NCBI GenBank assembly: GCA_947449575.1 | Contig: CANFRV010000022.1 | Coordinates: 1-64,000 of the forward strand | Origin: Flavobacteriales bacterium | Lineage (GTDB): Bacteria; Bacteroidota; Bacteroidia; Flavobacteriales_D; Crocinitomicaceae | DNA: 64,000 nt | Direction: 5' to 3' | Part shown: positions 17,069 to 26,157 of the stretch, piece after piece | Position numbering within the stretch: position 1 is the first letter of the stretch | Layout: the number at the start of each line of letters is the position of its first letter | Notes under the pieces: generated by a model | What the model was told of the DNA's origin: nothing | Databases searched by the model: none | What the model saw: only the letters and a program-made list of their open reading frames with translations | Translations under genes and position numbers: made by a program

Positions 17069-17825
17069 ATACGTTTTTATTACCGGAGCAACTTCAGGGT
17101 TCGGAGAAGCATGTTCTCATATTTTTGCAGAGAAAGGGTGGAATTTAATTGTGACAGGAAGAAGAAATGATCGATTAGAAAAATTAGCAGCCTTTCTTAC
17201 TTCTACTTATAACATCAACGTTGAAACCTTAAACTTTGATGTTAGATCTCTACAAGAGGTAAATAAAGGAATAGAAAGTCTTTCAAGTGAAGTGAAATCC
17301 AATATAGAAATATTGATCAACAATGCGGGACTAGCAGTAGGTCGAGGCCCCATCGATACGGGAGAAATAGATGACTGGGAAAGAATGATTGACACAAATA
17401 TAAAGGGCCTTTTATATGTAACAAAAGCGATTGTTCCCTATCTGAAACAAAATAAAAAAGGACATATTTTTAACATCGGCAGCATTGCTGGAAAAGAAGT
17501 TTACCCAGGGGGAAATGTATACTGTGCTACAAAACATGCTGTGGATGCGCTTTCGAAAGCAATGAGAATTGATTTAGTGCAATATGCGATTAAAGTAACT
17601 AATATTGCTCCTGGTGCTGCTGACACTGAGTTTTCATTAGTAAGGTTTAAAGGGGATGAAGAAACCGCGGAAAGTGTCTATAATGGATTCGAACCTTTGG
17701 TAGCAAAAGATATTGCTGAAACCATTTATTTTGTAGCAAGTCGACCGCAGCATGTTACAATCAATGACTTAGTAATTATGCCTACAGCACAGGCTTCAGC
17801 GACTGTTTTGTGGAAAAATGAGTAA
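17061..17825 (+). CDS. Short-chain dehydrogenase/reductase (YdfG-like)
   Basis: This NAD(P)-dependent oxidoreductase has the classical SDR layout in 254 residues. The cofactor loop TGATSGFG starts at residue 9, NNAG lies at 87-90, and the catalytic triad is Ser141, Tyr154 and Lys158 in YCATK. An arginine pair after the second strand (TGRRNDR) suggests preference for NADPH. The closest named family is YdfG, which oxidises serine and 3-hydroxy acids. The substrate here is an inference only. It overlaps the preceding membrane protein gene by 8 bases and ends 1 base before the convergent bioF stop codon, leaving no room for a terminator. Confidence 0.88.
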   Translation: MVKYVFITGATSGFGEACSHIFAEKGWNLIVTGRRNDRLEKLAAFLTSTYNINVETLNFDVRSLQEVNKGIESLSSEVKSNIEILINNAGLAVGRGPIDTGEIDDWERMIDTNIKGLLYVTKAIVPYLKQNKKGHIFNIGSIAGKEVYPGGNVYCATKHAVDALSKAMRIDLVQYAIKVTNIAPGAADTEFSLVRFKGDEETAESVYNGFEPLVAKDIAETIYFVASRPQHVTINDLVIMPTAQASATVLWKNE

Positions 17826-17826
17826 T

Positions 17827-18915
17827 CTACTTAATGAAATCTTTTAACGAATTCACTAATAGATCGATTTGATCTTCAGTGTTAAAAGCATGTAGACAAA
17901 TTCTTAAACCTTCATTCCCAATTGGAACCGTAGGTGAAAAAATAGGTTTAACGGCTATATTTAAACGTTGAAGTTTGTCTGAAATAGCTTTCGTTTTTTC
18001 GATGTCCCCAATCCTAATAGACTGAATTGGTGAAATAATATCTGAACTACAAACGAGCGGATAAATTCGATCTCTGAAGTATTTAATTATTTCCTCTAAT
18101 CTATTTTGTCTTGCTGTTATTTCGGGGTGTAAAACAGTAAAGAGTATTCGAGAATATGAATCTGGTGGAAGAGCAGTAGTGTAAATAAATGATCTTGAAA
18201 AATTTATTAAATACTCTATTAAATTTTTAGCCCCTAGAACGCAGGCTCCATGTGCTCCATAGGCTTTACCAAATGTAACAACTCGCGCAAAAACCGAAGT
18301 CTCTAGTCCTAATAAAGAAACGAAGCCTTTCCCTTCCTCACCGATCACCCCACAAGCATGCGCTTCGTCTACGATTAAAAATGCATTATACCTACTACAA
18401 AGATCTGCAATTTTTTGAAGCGGAGAAATATCTCCATCCATGGAATAAAGTGACTCAATGACAACGTACTTGATCGATGTTGATTTAGATATTCTACTTT
18501 CTAGATCTTTAAGATCGTTGTGCTTAAAAGAAAAATTACTTGCGAAACTTAATCGTATTCCGTCTCTTATACTGGCATGAATATATTCATCATAAAAAAC
18601 TTCATCTCCCTTTTGTGGAACAGAACTAAAAAACCCAAGATTAGCATCATATCCTGAATTATATACTAAAGCAGATTCAACACCAAAAAAATAAGCTAAA
18701 TTTCGTTCAGTATCCAACGATTCTTTGCTCGTTCCAGATATTAATCGAGATCCTGAGCTTGCATAACTTGAATATTCAGAAACCTCATTTTTAAGTTTTG
18801 ATAATCCTAAATAATCATTGGAATAAAAATCAACAAAATCGTCAAATAAAGAAAGGGAACGTATAGTTCCCTCTTGAATTCTTTTATTTAATTTATCTTG
18901 AAGTTTTTGATCCAC
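17827..18915 (-). CDS. bioF: 8-amino-7-oxononanoate synthase (biotin synthesis)
   Basis: BioF joins pimeloyl-ACP/CoA with L-alanine to give 8-amino-7-oxononanoate using PLP. The 362 residues carry the alpha-oxoamine synthase features: SGTSKESLDTE near residue 59, DEAHACG at 183-189, and the PLP lysine Lys217 in TFGKAYGAHGACV. It begins with GTG at 18915, immediately after the bioB stop codon, so bioB-bioF form an operon with probable translational coupling. This synteny is the main reason for preferring BioF over the related 2-amino-3-ketobutyrate ligase. The rest of the biotin pathway (bioA, bioD, bioC) is not in the window. Confidence 0.9.
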   Translation of the reverse strand: MDQKLQDKLNKRIQEGTIRSLSLFDDFVDFYSNDYLGLSKLKNEVSEYSSYASSGSRLISGTSKESLDTERNLAYFFGVESALVYNSGYDANLGFFSSVPQKGDEVFYDEYIHASIRDGIRLSFASNFSFKHNDLKDLESRISKSTSIKYVVIESLYSMDGDISPLQKIADLCSRYNAFLIVDEAHACGVIGEEGKGFVSLLGLETSVFARVVTFGKAYGAHGACVLGAKNLIEYLINFSRSFIYTTALPPDSYSRILFTVLHPEITARQNRLEEIIKYFRDRIYPLVCSSDIISPIQSIRIGDIEKTKAISDKLQRLNIAVKPIFSPTVPIGNEGLRICLHAFNTEDQIDLLVNSLKDFIK

Positions 18916-20013
18916 TTATAAATTTTCTACGGATGTAACTTTTCTAGGTTGAAATCCTGGTTGCTTTGCTGCTAATAATTCTGCAGCACGTTCAGCTTCC
19001 TTCAATTTACGAGCATCAATAATAGGATCTGGATAACTGACAGGTCTTTCACCTTCTGTGAAAGCCGCTTTTACTTGTAATCCTAATATTTTAAACATTT
19101 CCTTATCCTCATTAAAATCAGGATTTGGAGTAGTCAATAATTTATCTCCTGCGAAAATAGAACCTGCTCCAGCCATAAAACAAAGTGCTTGACCTTCCAT
19201 ATTCATCTTTGTTCTCCCCGCTGATAATCGAACGATAGATTCTGGAAATGCAATTCTAGTCATTGCCACCATTCGAATCATCTCCCATTGTTCAATCGGT
19301 TTTTGATCTTCTAATGGCGTTCCTTCCACTGCTACCAATGCATTAATTGGAATAGAATTAGGAGGCGTTTCCATTGCCATATAACTCAACAATAATCCTA
19401 CTCGGTCTTCAATTGCTTCTCCCATACCAATAATACCACCTGAGCAAACTGTTAATCCTGCTTTACGAGCATTATCGATTGTATTCAATCTATCCTCATA
19501 TTCTCTCGTTGAAATTACATCTGTATAAAATTCTTTTGATGTATCTAAATTATGGTTGTAGGCAAATAGTCCAGCATTTTTTAATCGTTTTGCCTGATTT
19601 TCATTCAACATACCCAAAGTACAACAAACTTCCATTTCTAGATCGTTTACTGCTTGAACCATCTCCACAACATTATCAAAATCCTTATTGTCGCGCACTT
19701 CTCTCCAAGCTGCACCCATACATAAACGAGATGAACCATTCGCTTTTGCGTTTTTTGCTTGTTCAATCACAGATTCAACTGTCATTAACTTTTGTGCTTC
19801 AACGTCTGTATTATATCTCGCTGCTTGAGGACAATATCCACAATCTTCAGAACAACCTCCCGTTTTAATGCTCAATAAAGATGACATTTGTATTTCTCGA
19901 GGATTATGAAATTGACGGTGAATAGTAGCTGCCTCAAAAACCAATTCTAATAAAGGCTTATTGTATAAAGCTAATAATGATTCTTTTGTATTGTATGCTG
20001 GATTTACTTTCAT
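18916..20013 (-). CDS. bioB: Biotin synthase
   Basis: BioB is a radical-SAM enzyme that inserts sulfur into dethiobiotin. The radical-SAM cysteines are Cys54, Cys58 and Cys61 in GGCSEDCGYC. Conserved downstream blocks include the auxiliary cluster region (CCTLGML), YNHNLDTS and RLSAGRTKM. The length of 365 is normal. A consensus -7 box (20034-20041) lies 20 bases before its ATG. bioF follows without a gap. The biotin protein ligase gene birA is also in this window, about 42 kb away at 62215. Confidence 0.96.
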   Translation of the reverse strand: MKVNPAYNTKESLLALYNKPLLELVFEAATIHRQFHNPREIQMSSLLSIKTGGCSEDCGYCPQAARYNTDVEAQKLMTVESVIEQAKNAKANGSSRLCMGAAWREVRDNKDFDNVVEMVQAVNDLEMEVCCTLGMLNENQAKRLKNAGLFAYNHNLDTSKEFYTDVISTREYEDRLNTIDNARKAGLTVCSGGIIGMGEAIEDRVGLLLSYMAMETPPNSIPINALVAVEGTPLEDQKPIEQWEMIRMVAMTRIAFPESIVRLSAGRTKMNMEGQALCFMAGAGSIFAGDKLLTTPNPDFNEDKEMFKILGLQVKAAFTEGERPVSYPDPIIDARKLKEAERAAELLAAKQPGFQPRKVTSVENL

Positions 20014-20033
20014 ACTTCTAATATTATTTTTGA

Positions 20034-20041
20034 CAAAGATA
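20034..20041 (-). promoter_or_regulatory. Predicted -7 element for bioB-bioF
   Basis: On the minus strand this reads TATCTTTG, an exact TAnnTTTG match, 20 bases upstream of the bioB ATG. No BirA operator could be recognised. Confidence 0.5.
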
Positions 20042-20106
20042 AGCGATTGATATGAAATTAAAGAAAGAGACGCTTAGAATTTTCAGATAAAGTCTCAGAA
20101 TCAACT

Positions 20107-20583
20107 TTATTTGTTGATTAAACAAACAGTGTAGGCTTTTATAGCTTTTCCTTCTCCAAATGAATCTACTTTTTCATGCGTGGATGCTTTGATTGAAATT
20201 GCATCTTCTTCAATTTGCAATATTTCAGATAAAATCTTTTGCATATCTGGAATATGGGGATTTACTTTAGGGGTTTCGAGAATTACTGTGCAATCAATAT
20301 TGATAATTTTATATCCTTTATTATGCAACATTTCAACCACTTCTCGTAATAATATTTTACTATCAATACCTTTGAATTTAGGGTCTGTATCCGAAAAATG
20401 AAATCCGATATCTCTTAAATTTGCCGCTCCCAACAATGAGTCACAAATCGCATGAATCAAAACATCTGCATCTGAGTGACCAACAGCTCCAAATTCAGAT
20501 GGAATTTGTTTTCCTCCTATAAAAAGCAAATGTCCATCCGACAAGCGGTGGACATCCACACCAAATCCTATTCTAATATTCAT
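20107..20583 (-). CDS. ispF: 2-C-methyl-D-erythritol 2,4-cyclodiphosphate synthase
   Basis: IspF catalyses the cyclisation step of the non-mevalonate isoprenoid pathway. The metal ligands are Asp10 and His12 in GFGVDVHRL and His44 in VLIHAICD, next to the signature SDAD. The 158-residue length is the norm. It lies 7 bases downstream of porV on the same strand, so it may share the porV transcript. A weak hairpin (AATCAAC/GTTGATT, 20099-20119) overlaps its stop codon but has no T tract. Nearness of ispF to porV-porU is a gene order I know from Flavobacteriia; the link looks positional rather than functional. Confidence 0.96.
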   Translation of the reverse strand: MNIRIGFGVDVHRLSDGHLLFIGGKQIPSEFGAVGHSDADVLIHAICDSLLGAANLRDIGFHFSDTDPKFKGIDSKILLREVVEMLHNKGYKIINIDCTVILETPKVNPHIPDMQKILSEILQIEEDAISIKASTHEKVDSFGEGKAIKAYTVCLINK

Positions 20584-20590
20584 CTATTTC

Positions 20591-21859
20591 TTATAAACTA
20601 GATTTACTTGAATTATCTCCAAATGTATATCTCAGTGTGAAACGTAAAGTATTTGCCAATGGACTGTTTTTTCCGCTTACAGATACCAAATAAGACATAT
20701 CAATTCCTAAATTATTGTATTTAAATCCTGCTCCAAAGTTTACATATCGGCGATTTCCTTTATTTTTATTTTCATAAAAGAAACCTGTTCTCAATGCAAA
20801 TACGTTGTTATACCAGTACTCCATACCTGTAGCAACATTAATTTCTGACAATTCTTCTTTTAAACGTGTCCCCTTATAAACAGCATAAGATCCATCCGCA
20901 TTTTGAACTTGTGCTCCATTTGCATCTACTTCAACAACTCCAGGTGCATCATAAAAAGATTGAAGCATCCCAGAAATTACACCAATGTCATTGTTTTTTC
21001 CCGAAGCAATATTAGCACTTCCTGTAGCATAAACCGGAGGAGATGGAACTAATAATTTTTGCAACTCTAAACAATATAATAAGCTGTTATACTTATCAAA
21101 ATTAGCCTTATAAGAGGTTGCTATTTTTAAATTCATTGGTAAAAAATCACGTTTTGCATTTTCTGAATAGGATATTTTATTTCCAACATTATTAATCGTA
21201 GTAGCAAAAACATAAACACCTTCAGTTCCTCCAATTTTTGCATCTTTATTATAATACGTAAAAGATAAGTCACTTGCTCCTGCAACTGCTGCTTTAGTAT
21301 TTACTCCACCAACAACAAGTCCTCCTGTTAAATTTGAATAGGCAAATTTTCCATTAACACCAAAACTAAATTTATCACTTAATTTAAATGCGTAAGCACC
21401 AGTAATCTCGTATTCACTTGGCTTATCATTTCTAATAACTGCGCCATTATTATCTGTAAATGTTATCTCTCCTAAACTAAAATATCTTAAAGAGCCTCCG
21501 ATAGAATGTCTATCATTCACTTTATAATAACCTGATAAATAGGATAAACTAATATCGTTCGTTAATTGTCTCATCCAAGGAACATAAGAAACGCCTATTT
21601 CTGCTTTCTTTTCAGCAAAGCTTAGCATCGATGTGTTCCAATAAATAGAGGTAGAATTACCACTTAACGCGGTGCCTGCTTCACCCATTGCGCCTGCTCT
21701 AGAATCTGGGGTTATGGATAAAAAAGGAAGTGCTGTCGTTATGGTATTCAACTTTAAATCACTTGCCGAAACACCATTCAAAGGAGTTGTAGGGGTTTGT
21801 GAAAGTGAATAATTTTTAATGAAAATAATAAGAACTATAAACGTAAAATAACTTTTCAT
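20591..21859 (-). CDS. porV: Type IX secretion outer-membrane protein PorV (LptO)
   Basis: PorV is an outer-membrane beta-barrel that collects C-terminal-domain cargo from the type IX translocon and passes it to the PorU sortase. The 422 residues start with a signal peptide (up to about residue 20, NYSLSQ). The family signature follows in FLSITPDSRAGAMGEAGTA, and alternating strands end with LRFTLRYTFG. It lies directly downstream of porU with 60 bases between, and that gap contains a 31-bp box (21884-21914) also found before porU. porV can therefore be transcribed separately from porU. Identification rests on the signature, the length and the porU neighbour. Confidence 0.93.
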   Translation of the reverse strand: MKSYFTFIVLIIFIKNYSLSQTPTTPLNGVSASDLKLNTITTALPFLSITPDSRAGAMGEAGTALSGNSTSIYWNTSMLSFAEKKAEIGVSYVPWMRQLTNDISLSYLSGYYKVNDRHSIGGSLRYFSLGEITFTDNNGAVIRNDKPSEYEITGAYAFKLSDKFSFGVNGKFAYSNLTGGLVVGGVNTKAAVAGASDLSFTYYNKDAKIGGTEGVYVFATTINNVGNKISYSENAKRDFLPMNLKIATSYKANFDKYNSLLYCLELQKLLVPSPPVYATGSANIASGKNNDIGVISGMLQSFYDAPGVVEVDANGAQVQNADGSYAVYKGTRLKEELSEINVATGMEYWYNNVFALRTGFFYENKNKGNRRYVNFGAGFKYNNLGIDMSYLVSVSGKNSPLANTLRFTLRYTFGDNSSKSSL

Positions 21860-21883
21860 AAAAGACTCTATTTTTATTTTTTT

Positions 21884-21914
21884 ACAAATATACGTAAATC
21901 ATCAACTTTTATTG
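21884..21914 (-). promoter_or_regulatory. 31-bp porU/porV box, porV copy
   Basis: This 31-base sequence differs at one position from the copy at 25801-25831. On the minus strand it ends in the -7 element TATATTTG (21885-21892), 25 bases before the porV ATG. The upstream half (AAAAGTTGATGATTTACG) has no TTG at the usual -33 distance. Confidence 0.75.
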
Positions 21915-21919
21915 TGTTT

Positions 21920-24900
21920 CTACTTTAATATAACCAATTTTTCTGTCTTTTCAGCGATCTTACCGTCTGGAGATTTCACTTTAATCATGTATATATAAAC
22001 ACCTTTTGCTAATTGATCGCCAAAATCATCTAACCCATTCCATGAAATTCCTTCACTCCTAAAACCTTCTGTTAAAACTAACTGATTAATCGTTTTAACT
22101 AATTTTCCCGAAACTGTAAAAATCTGTATTTGAACTTCTAGGTCTGTACATATTTGATTATGTTCAAAGTAAAATTCTGTTTTGGTTGTGAATGGATTAG
22201 GGTAATTTAATACGTGATCTAAAGATAATTCTTCTTTTTCTTGCACAGTAAAATCAATACTCACTTCTGATGAATTATTATTAACATCCCAAACTTTTAG
22301 AGATAATGTATGCCGTCCTTTTTCAAGTTTTGAAAAATTATATTCGATTTTACCAGATTGATAAGAATCTAAATTTGATGAATAATACTCGTTTAAGACA
22401 ATCGGATTAGCTGTATTTCCATCCAAAACAGCTAAGAGATCATGACCTACTCCGTTTCCAACCGTGTTTATTCCATTTTCATCAAAAATATCTGCAAGCA
22501 ATATGGGAGTCTCATCCGTTATACCACTCTTCGCGAAATTTTGATCATTTAAATATAATTTTACATCTGGCCCCAATTCATCTTTTATTCCGATTGGATC
22601 AATTCCTCCTATGATTATTCGAGTATCCTGACCTGAAGCATCATATAATTTATTTTCAGCATAATAACCTATTTTACCATTTCCATAGGTATAAGTAATA
22701 TCTTTTGGCACGATGAAAGAAAACTCAAAATACCCATTATTAACCGTTGCTTTTCCTTTGTATAATGCATTTTTTTGCAACTCAAACGACAGTATCGGCG
22801 AATCACTATCTTGCCCCAAAGTTGTGTTCGATTTTGCTTTATCGTATACTGTTGGGGAAAGAACACCATTAAAATCAGTTAAAATATTGGATGAAAAATC
22901 TTCAATATGTCCTTTAATAGTTATTTTACTTAAAGCCCGAATCGTATCTATTTCAAGAGTAGGACTAAGTGAATTAACACTATCCGTAACAATTTTCATT
23001 TCTGGCAATGCAATCCGTAAAGCAGGATCTCCAATTAAAGTAAAACTTCGCTTGTTGTCGGATGAACCTGAGGCGTTTTTTGTTAATTGAATTATTTCTC
23101 CGAATGTCAATGGTTTATTGGCAATATCTCTTGAAAATACATTTTCATAAAATTTGGCCCCAGTTATGGTGTTTACTCCAAAATACACTGATCTAGTTGT
23201 GGTCATCAAAGCAATTGCGCCACCATATGGGTTTAAAGACACCCATTCTCCTGCTGAAACTCTTGATGGATCATCGTACTTTGTAAATTCGCAAGTGGCC
23301 GTTACCATCAAATTAAGTTTATCTATATTTTTCCAACTTTGAATTTGAGGAATTCGTATTACTCGCTCTTCTGCTGCACCAGTTTCTCCTCCATGACCTA
23401 CATAATTTAAAACCAGAGTCCCTCGCTCAACTCTATCTGTGATAGCATCGTATACTTCAGGATATCTTTGTCCTCCTGCCGTCGATATCTGAGGATATGC
23501 ATCCAAATATATTTTATCCACGTTCATTTCAGGAGTATGCAATTGGATATATTGTGAATTAGGCTCACCATCTTGCAATATAAAATATCCTGATTCTTCA
23601 TCATCTGCAATCATTGTTGTTTTTAAGCGCCAATCTCCAAATGTACTACTTCCATTTCCACCAGAATTCGAGCAATTGGTTGTGCTAGAACTAAATAAAT
23701 TTGATCCGTTTTTTAAATAATGTTCTATTTTATCAACTTGCTGCTGAGCCATCGTATTATCAGAAATTAACAGTCGACCAATTCCAATATCCAAAAGATC
23801 AGAAGCTTGCATAGATTCAGTTGGATCAAAGAACCCGTAATAATCATCTGAGACCATGGCTGAAATATGATCTTCAGAATTCAAAAATTGGTAGGTGGGA
23901 ACATAATTATTATTATTTGGCACTCTGTTTTTAGGGTCAAATGTTCCATCACCAAAGAGAAGTAAATACTTTAGATTTGGTCCAGGCATTGTCGCAGTTC
24001 TATCATAAAACATTTTACCAAAACTTCTTATTGCTGTGGGGTCCATCATCCCTGAACTAAATTCATTAAAGACCTGATCAGTAGTTACCACATGAACTTT
24101 CAGACCATTTGCCCGATGTAAATTCGCTAAACGATCTGCCTGGCTTATAAAATCTGAATGGGTGACAATTAAATAATCTGCCTGCTCCAAAGCATGTAAA
24201 TTTTGACAATCTACGAAGCCTCTTTGTCCTGGGATCATAAAAGTACTAGCGTTAGAAGCGACAAACTCTCTTAAAGAATCTACTTCTAATTGAAATGTAT
24301 ATGTTGAACCTGAATATACTCCATTTACTTTTTTCGGAGAATGTCGATCAGTAATGTCCCAGACAAAATAAGTAGTACCAAAGTTTGAAATCGTAAAATT
24401 TCCAATATTTGAAACCCCCACGGACTTTAAATCTCTAAAATTAAATTGTGATCCTGTAAAAACTAAATTTCTTCGAGCATTTAAAGTTATCTTATCTAAG
24501 TAAGTACTCACACTTGGAGAATTTCTGGTAACGATCACTTCTAATGGCAATGAACTAGTTGGGTTACTTACTGTTAATCCCAATTCTGTTCTTCCAAAAT
24601 TACCAACCGGCAGAATTGATGATCCAATTGTTGTTCCATTGACTTTATACACTTGACTTGTCCCAGATCCGGAGCCAGAATTCGAAGCCATCGATACTTT
24701 AAATTTCGCACTTGTAGAAACATCTATATTAGGAACGGAAAATGAAAATGTTTGGTCTAAATTTGTATCAAATAATTCTCCATACCATCTCTGACCACCA
24801 CTAAATAGGGAGACCAGATCCGATTCATATGTATCGAAATAGGAATAACTATTGACCAGATGAGTGATTGGTAAGCTAGTTGAATTAATTTCTGAAATAC

Positions 24901-25762
24901 GAAGTGGTGTATTTGAAGAATTAATATTGATAAAATAATAAGAGGCATCCGAATAAATGTTTTTATCTTGATTGAATTCATCAATACCATTAGAACTCCA
25001 ACGACTTGGGCCCCAGCCATAGAAAAGAATGTAATCTGAAGCATCAAAAACCCCATCCGCTTCTCCTTCAATATAAATCGCATTTTTAGCCAAATCATCT
25101 GTTCGAGTCTCTGAATTCAACTCGGGTAATCTACCATCACCATTCCCATATATATTTATCGAAGCGGGATTTAACCCACTTGTTGAGATGCCACATGATT
25201 CTAAGAACGTTTTATCAATTTTATAAATCCCATCAGAATTAACAGCCACTTTATACCAGAGACCTGAACCGCATGCTAACACCGATGAACCAACGGTTGA
25301 TTTTTGATAACTAACTATTGGAGAAGTCTTTTTAGTATCCAAATAAATATCAAAAGAAAGAATCCTTTTAATCACTCCATCCTCTTTAACAAATGGAAAT
25401 AAATTAGCCACTGCAAAAACATCCTTTCCACCGCGCGTTACTTTCATGTCCACTTCCAGACTTTCAGGGACTTTAATAGACTCATTCACAAGATAATTCA
25501 TTTCTTCAACACGCGCTTCACCTGTCTGATAACTTAGAATAGAAATTTTAGATGAAATAGAACCTTGAATCTTATTTAACCAATAAAAATTAGGTTTTTT
25601 TAAGTCAAAATCTTGATCTTTGATCGAAGGTATAATTATTTTTTTTTCACCGAATACAATTTCTTTAGGTGTTTCCCAAGCAATCGGAATGTGCATATTT
25701 TCCTGTCCTTTCACTTGTGAAAAAATAAACACCAAGAAAATAAAAAACAATCTTTTATACAT
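21920..25762 (-). CDS. porU: Type IX secretion system sortase PorU
   Basis: PorU is the cell-surface cysteine protease that cleaves the C-terminal signal of type IX cargo and attaches cargo to the surface. The 1280 residues contain a signal peptide (1-19, ending VKGQ), a long N-terminal region, and a gingipain-type C25 peptidase domain with the dyad His790 (YVGHGGE) and Cys824 (TATCEF). The protein closes with a type IX C-terminal domain that starts near LDHVLNYPNPF and ends EKTEKLVILK. This is the full known architecture. It is transcribed from a promoter carrying the 31-bp box (25801-25831) and is followed by porV. The divergent neighbour is a PorP/SprF-like gene. Confidence 0.95.
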   Translation of the reverse strand: MYKRLFFIFLVFIFSQVKGQENMHIPIAWETPKEIVFGEKKIIIPSIKDQDFDLKKPNFYWLNKIQGSISSKISILSYQTGEARVEEMNYLVNESIKVPESLEVDMKVTRGGKDVFAVANLFPFVKEDGVIKRILSFDIYLDTKKTSPIVSYQKSTVGSSVLACGSGLWYKVAVNSDGIYKIDKTFLESCGISTSGLNPASINIYGNGDGRLPELNSETRTDDLAKNAIYIEGEADGVFDASDYILFYGWGPSRWSSNGIDEFNQDKNIYSDASYYFININSSNTPLRISEINSTSLPITHLVNSYSYFDTYESDLVSLFSGGQRWYGELFDTNLDQTFSFSVPNIDVSTSAKFKVSMASNSGSGSGTSQVYKVNGTTIGSSILPVGNFGRTELGLTVSNPTSSLPLEVIVTRNSPSVSTYLDKITLNARRNLVFTGSQFNFRDLKSVGVSNIGNFTISNFGTTYFVWDITDRHSPKKVNGVYSGSTYTFQLEVDSLREFVASNASTFMIPGQRGFVDCQNLHALEQADYLIVTHSDFISQADRLANLHRANGLKVHVVTTDQVFNEFSSGMMDPTAIRSFGKMFYDRTATMPGPNLKYLLLFGDGTFDPKNRVPNNNNYVPTYQFLNSEDHISAMVSDDYYGFFDPTESMQASDLLDIGIGRLLISDNTMAQQQVDKIEHYLKNGSNLFSSSTTNCSNSGGNGSSTFGDWRLKTTMIADDEESGYFILQDGEPNSQYIQLHTPEMNVDKIYLDAYPQISTAGGQRYPEVYDAITDRVERGTLVLNYVGHGGETGAAEERVIRIPQIQSWKNIDKLNLMVTATCEFTKYDDPSRVSAGEWVSLNPYGGAIALMTTTRSVYFGVNTITGAKFYENVFSRDIANKPLTFGEIIQLTKNASGSSDNKRSFTLIGDPALRIALPEMKIVTDSVNSLSPTLEIDTIRALSKITIKGHIEDFSSNILTDFNGVLSPTVYDKAKSNTTLGQDSDSPILSFELQKNALYKGKATVNNGYFEFSFIVPKDITYTYGNGKIGYYAENKLYDASGQDTRIIIGGIDPIGIKDELGPDVKLYLNDQNFAKSGITDETPILLADIFDENGINTVGNGVGHDLLAVLDGNTANPIVLNEYYSSNLDSYQSGKIEYNFSKLEKGRHTLSLKVWDVNNNSSEVSIDFTVQEKEELSLDHVLNYPNPFTTKTEFYFEHNQICTDLEVQIQIFTVSGKLVKTINQLVLTEGFRSEGISWNGLDDFGDQLAKGVYIYMIKVKSPDGKIAEKTEKLVILK

Positions 25763-25800
25763 TCTGTTCTTTGAAAGTCAATAATTCAATAACTCTAGTG

Positions 25801-25831
25801 ACAAATATACGTAAATCATCCACTTTTATTG
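25801..25831 (-). promoter_or_regulatory. 31-bp porU/porV box, porU copy
   Basis: This is the second copy of the box, 30 of 31 bases identical to 21884-21914. It ends in TATATTTG on the minus strand (25802-25809), 39 bases before the porU ATG. Confidence 0.75.
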
Positions 25832-26157
25832 CACAGCTTATTAATATAATATTTACTTTTAAAATTGTGACTCCAGACAATATCGTATTCCATATTAAAA
25901 GTTATAAAGGAATATTTCAAGCAAAAAATAGAGCCAACTAATATCAAAAAAAACAAACGTAAAAAACTACTTCTCATATATTTCTAAATCAAATAGAAAC
26001 TATGATATGTCAAAATTTGTCCTATTTGATATAAAACATTACGAAGCTAAAAGAAAAAAATGTTTGAAAATTGCACTTGATTTGGAATAATTGTAACCTA
26101 AATGTATTACCTTCGTTAAACGTATTTAAAGAAGATCGTTTCATTTAAAACATTTTA
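25832..26157. other. Long divergent intergenic region with no gene
   Basis: This stretch separates porU and its box from the PorP/SprF-like gene. It is very A+T rich. The rightward half holds TTTG at about 26080 and TACCTTCG at about 26110, a one-mismatch -7 element about 40 bases before the next ATG. I see no RNA gene or repeat here. Confidence 0.5.
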
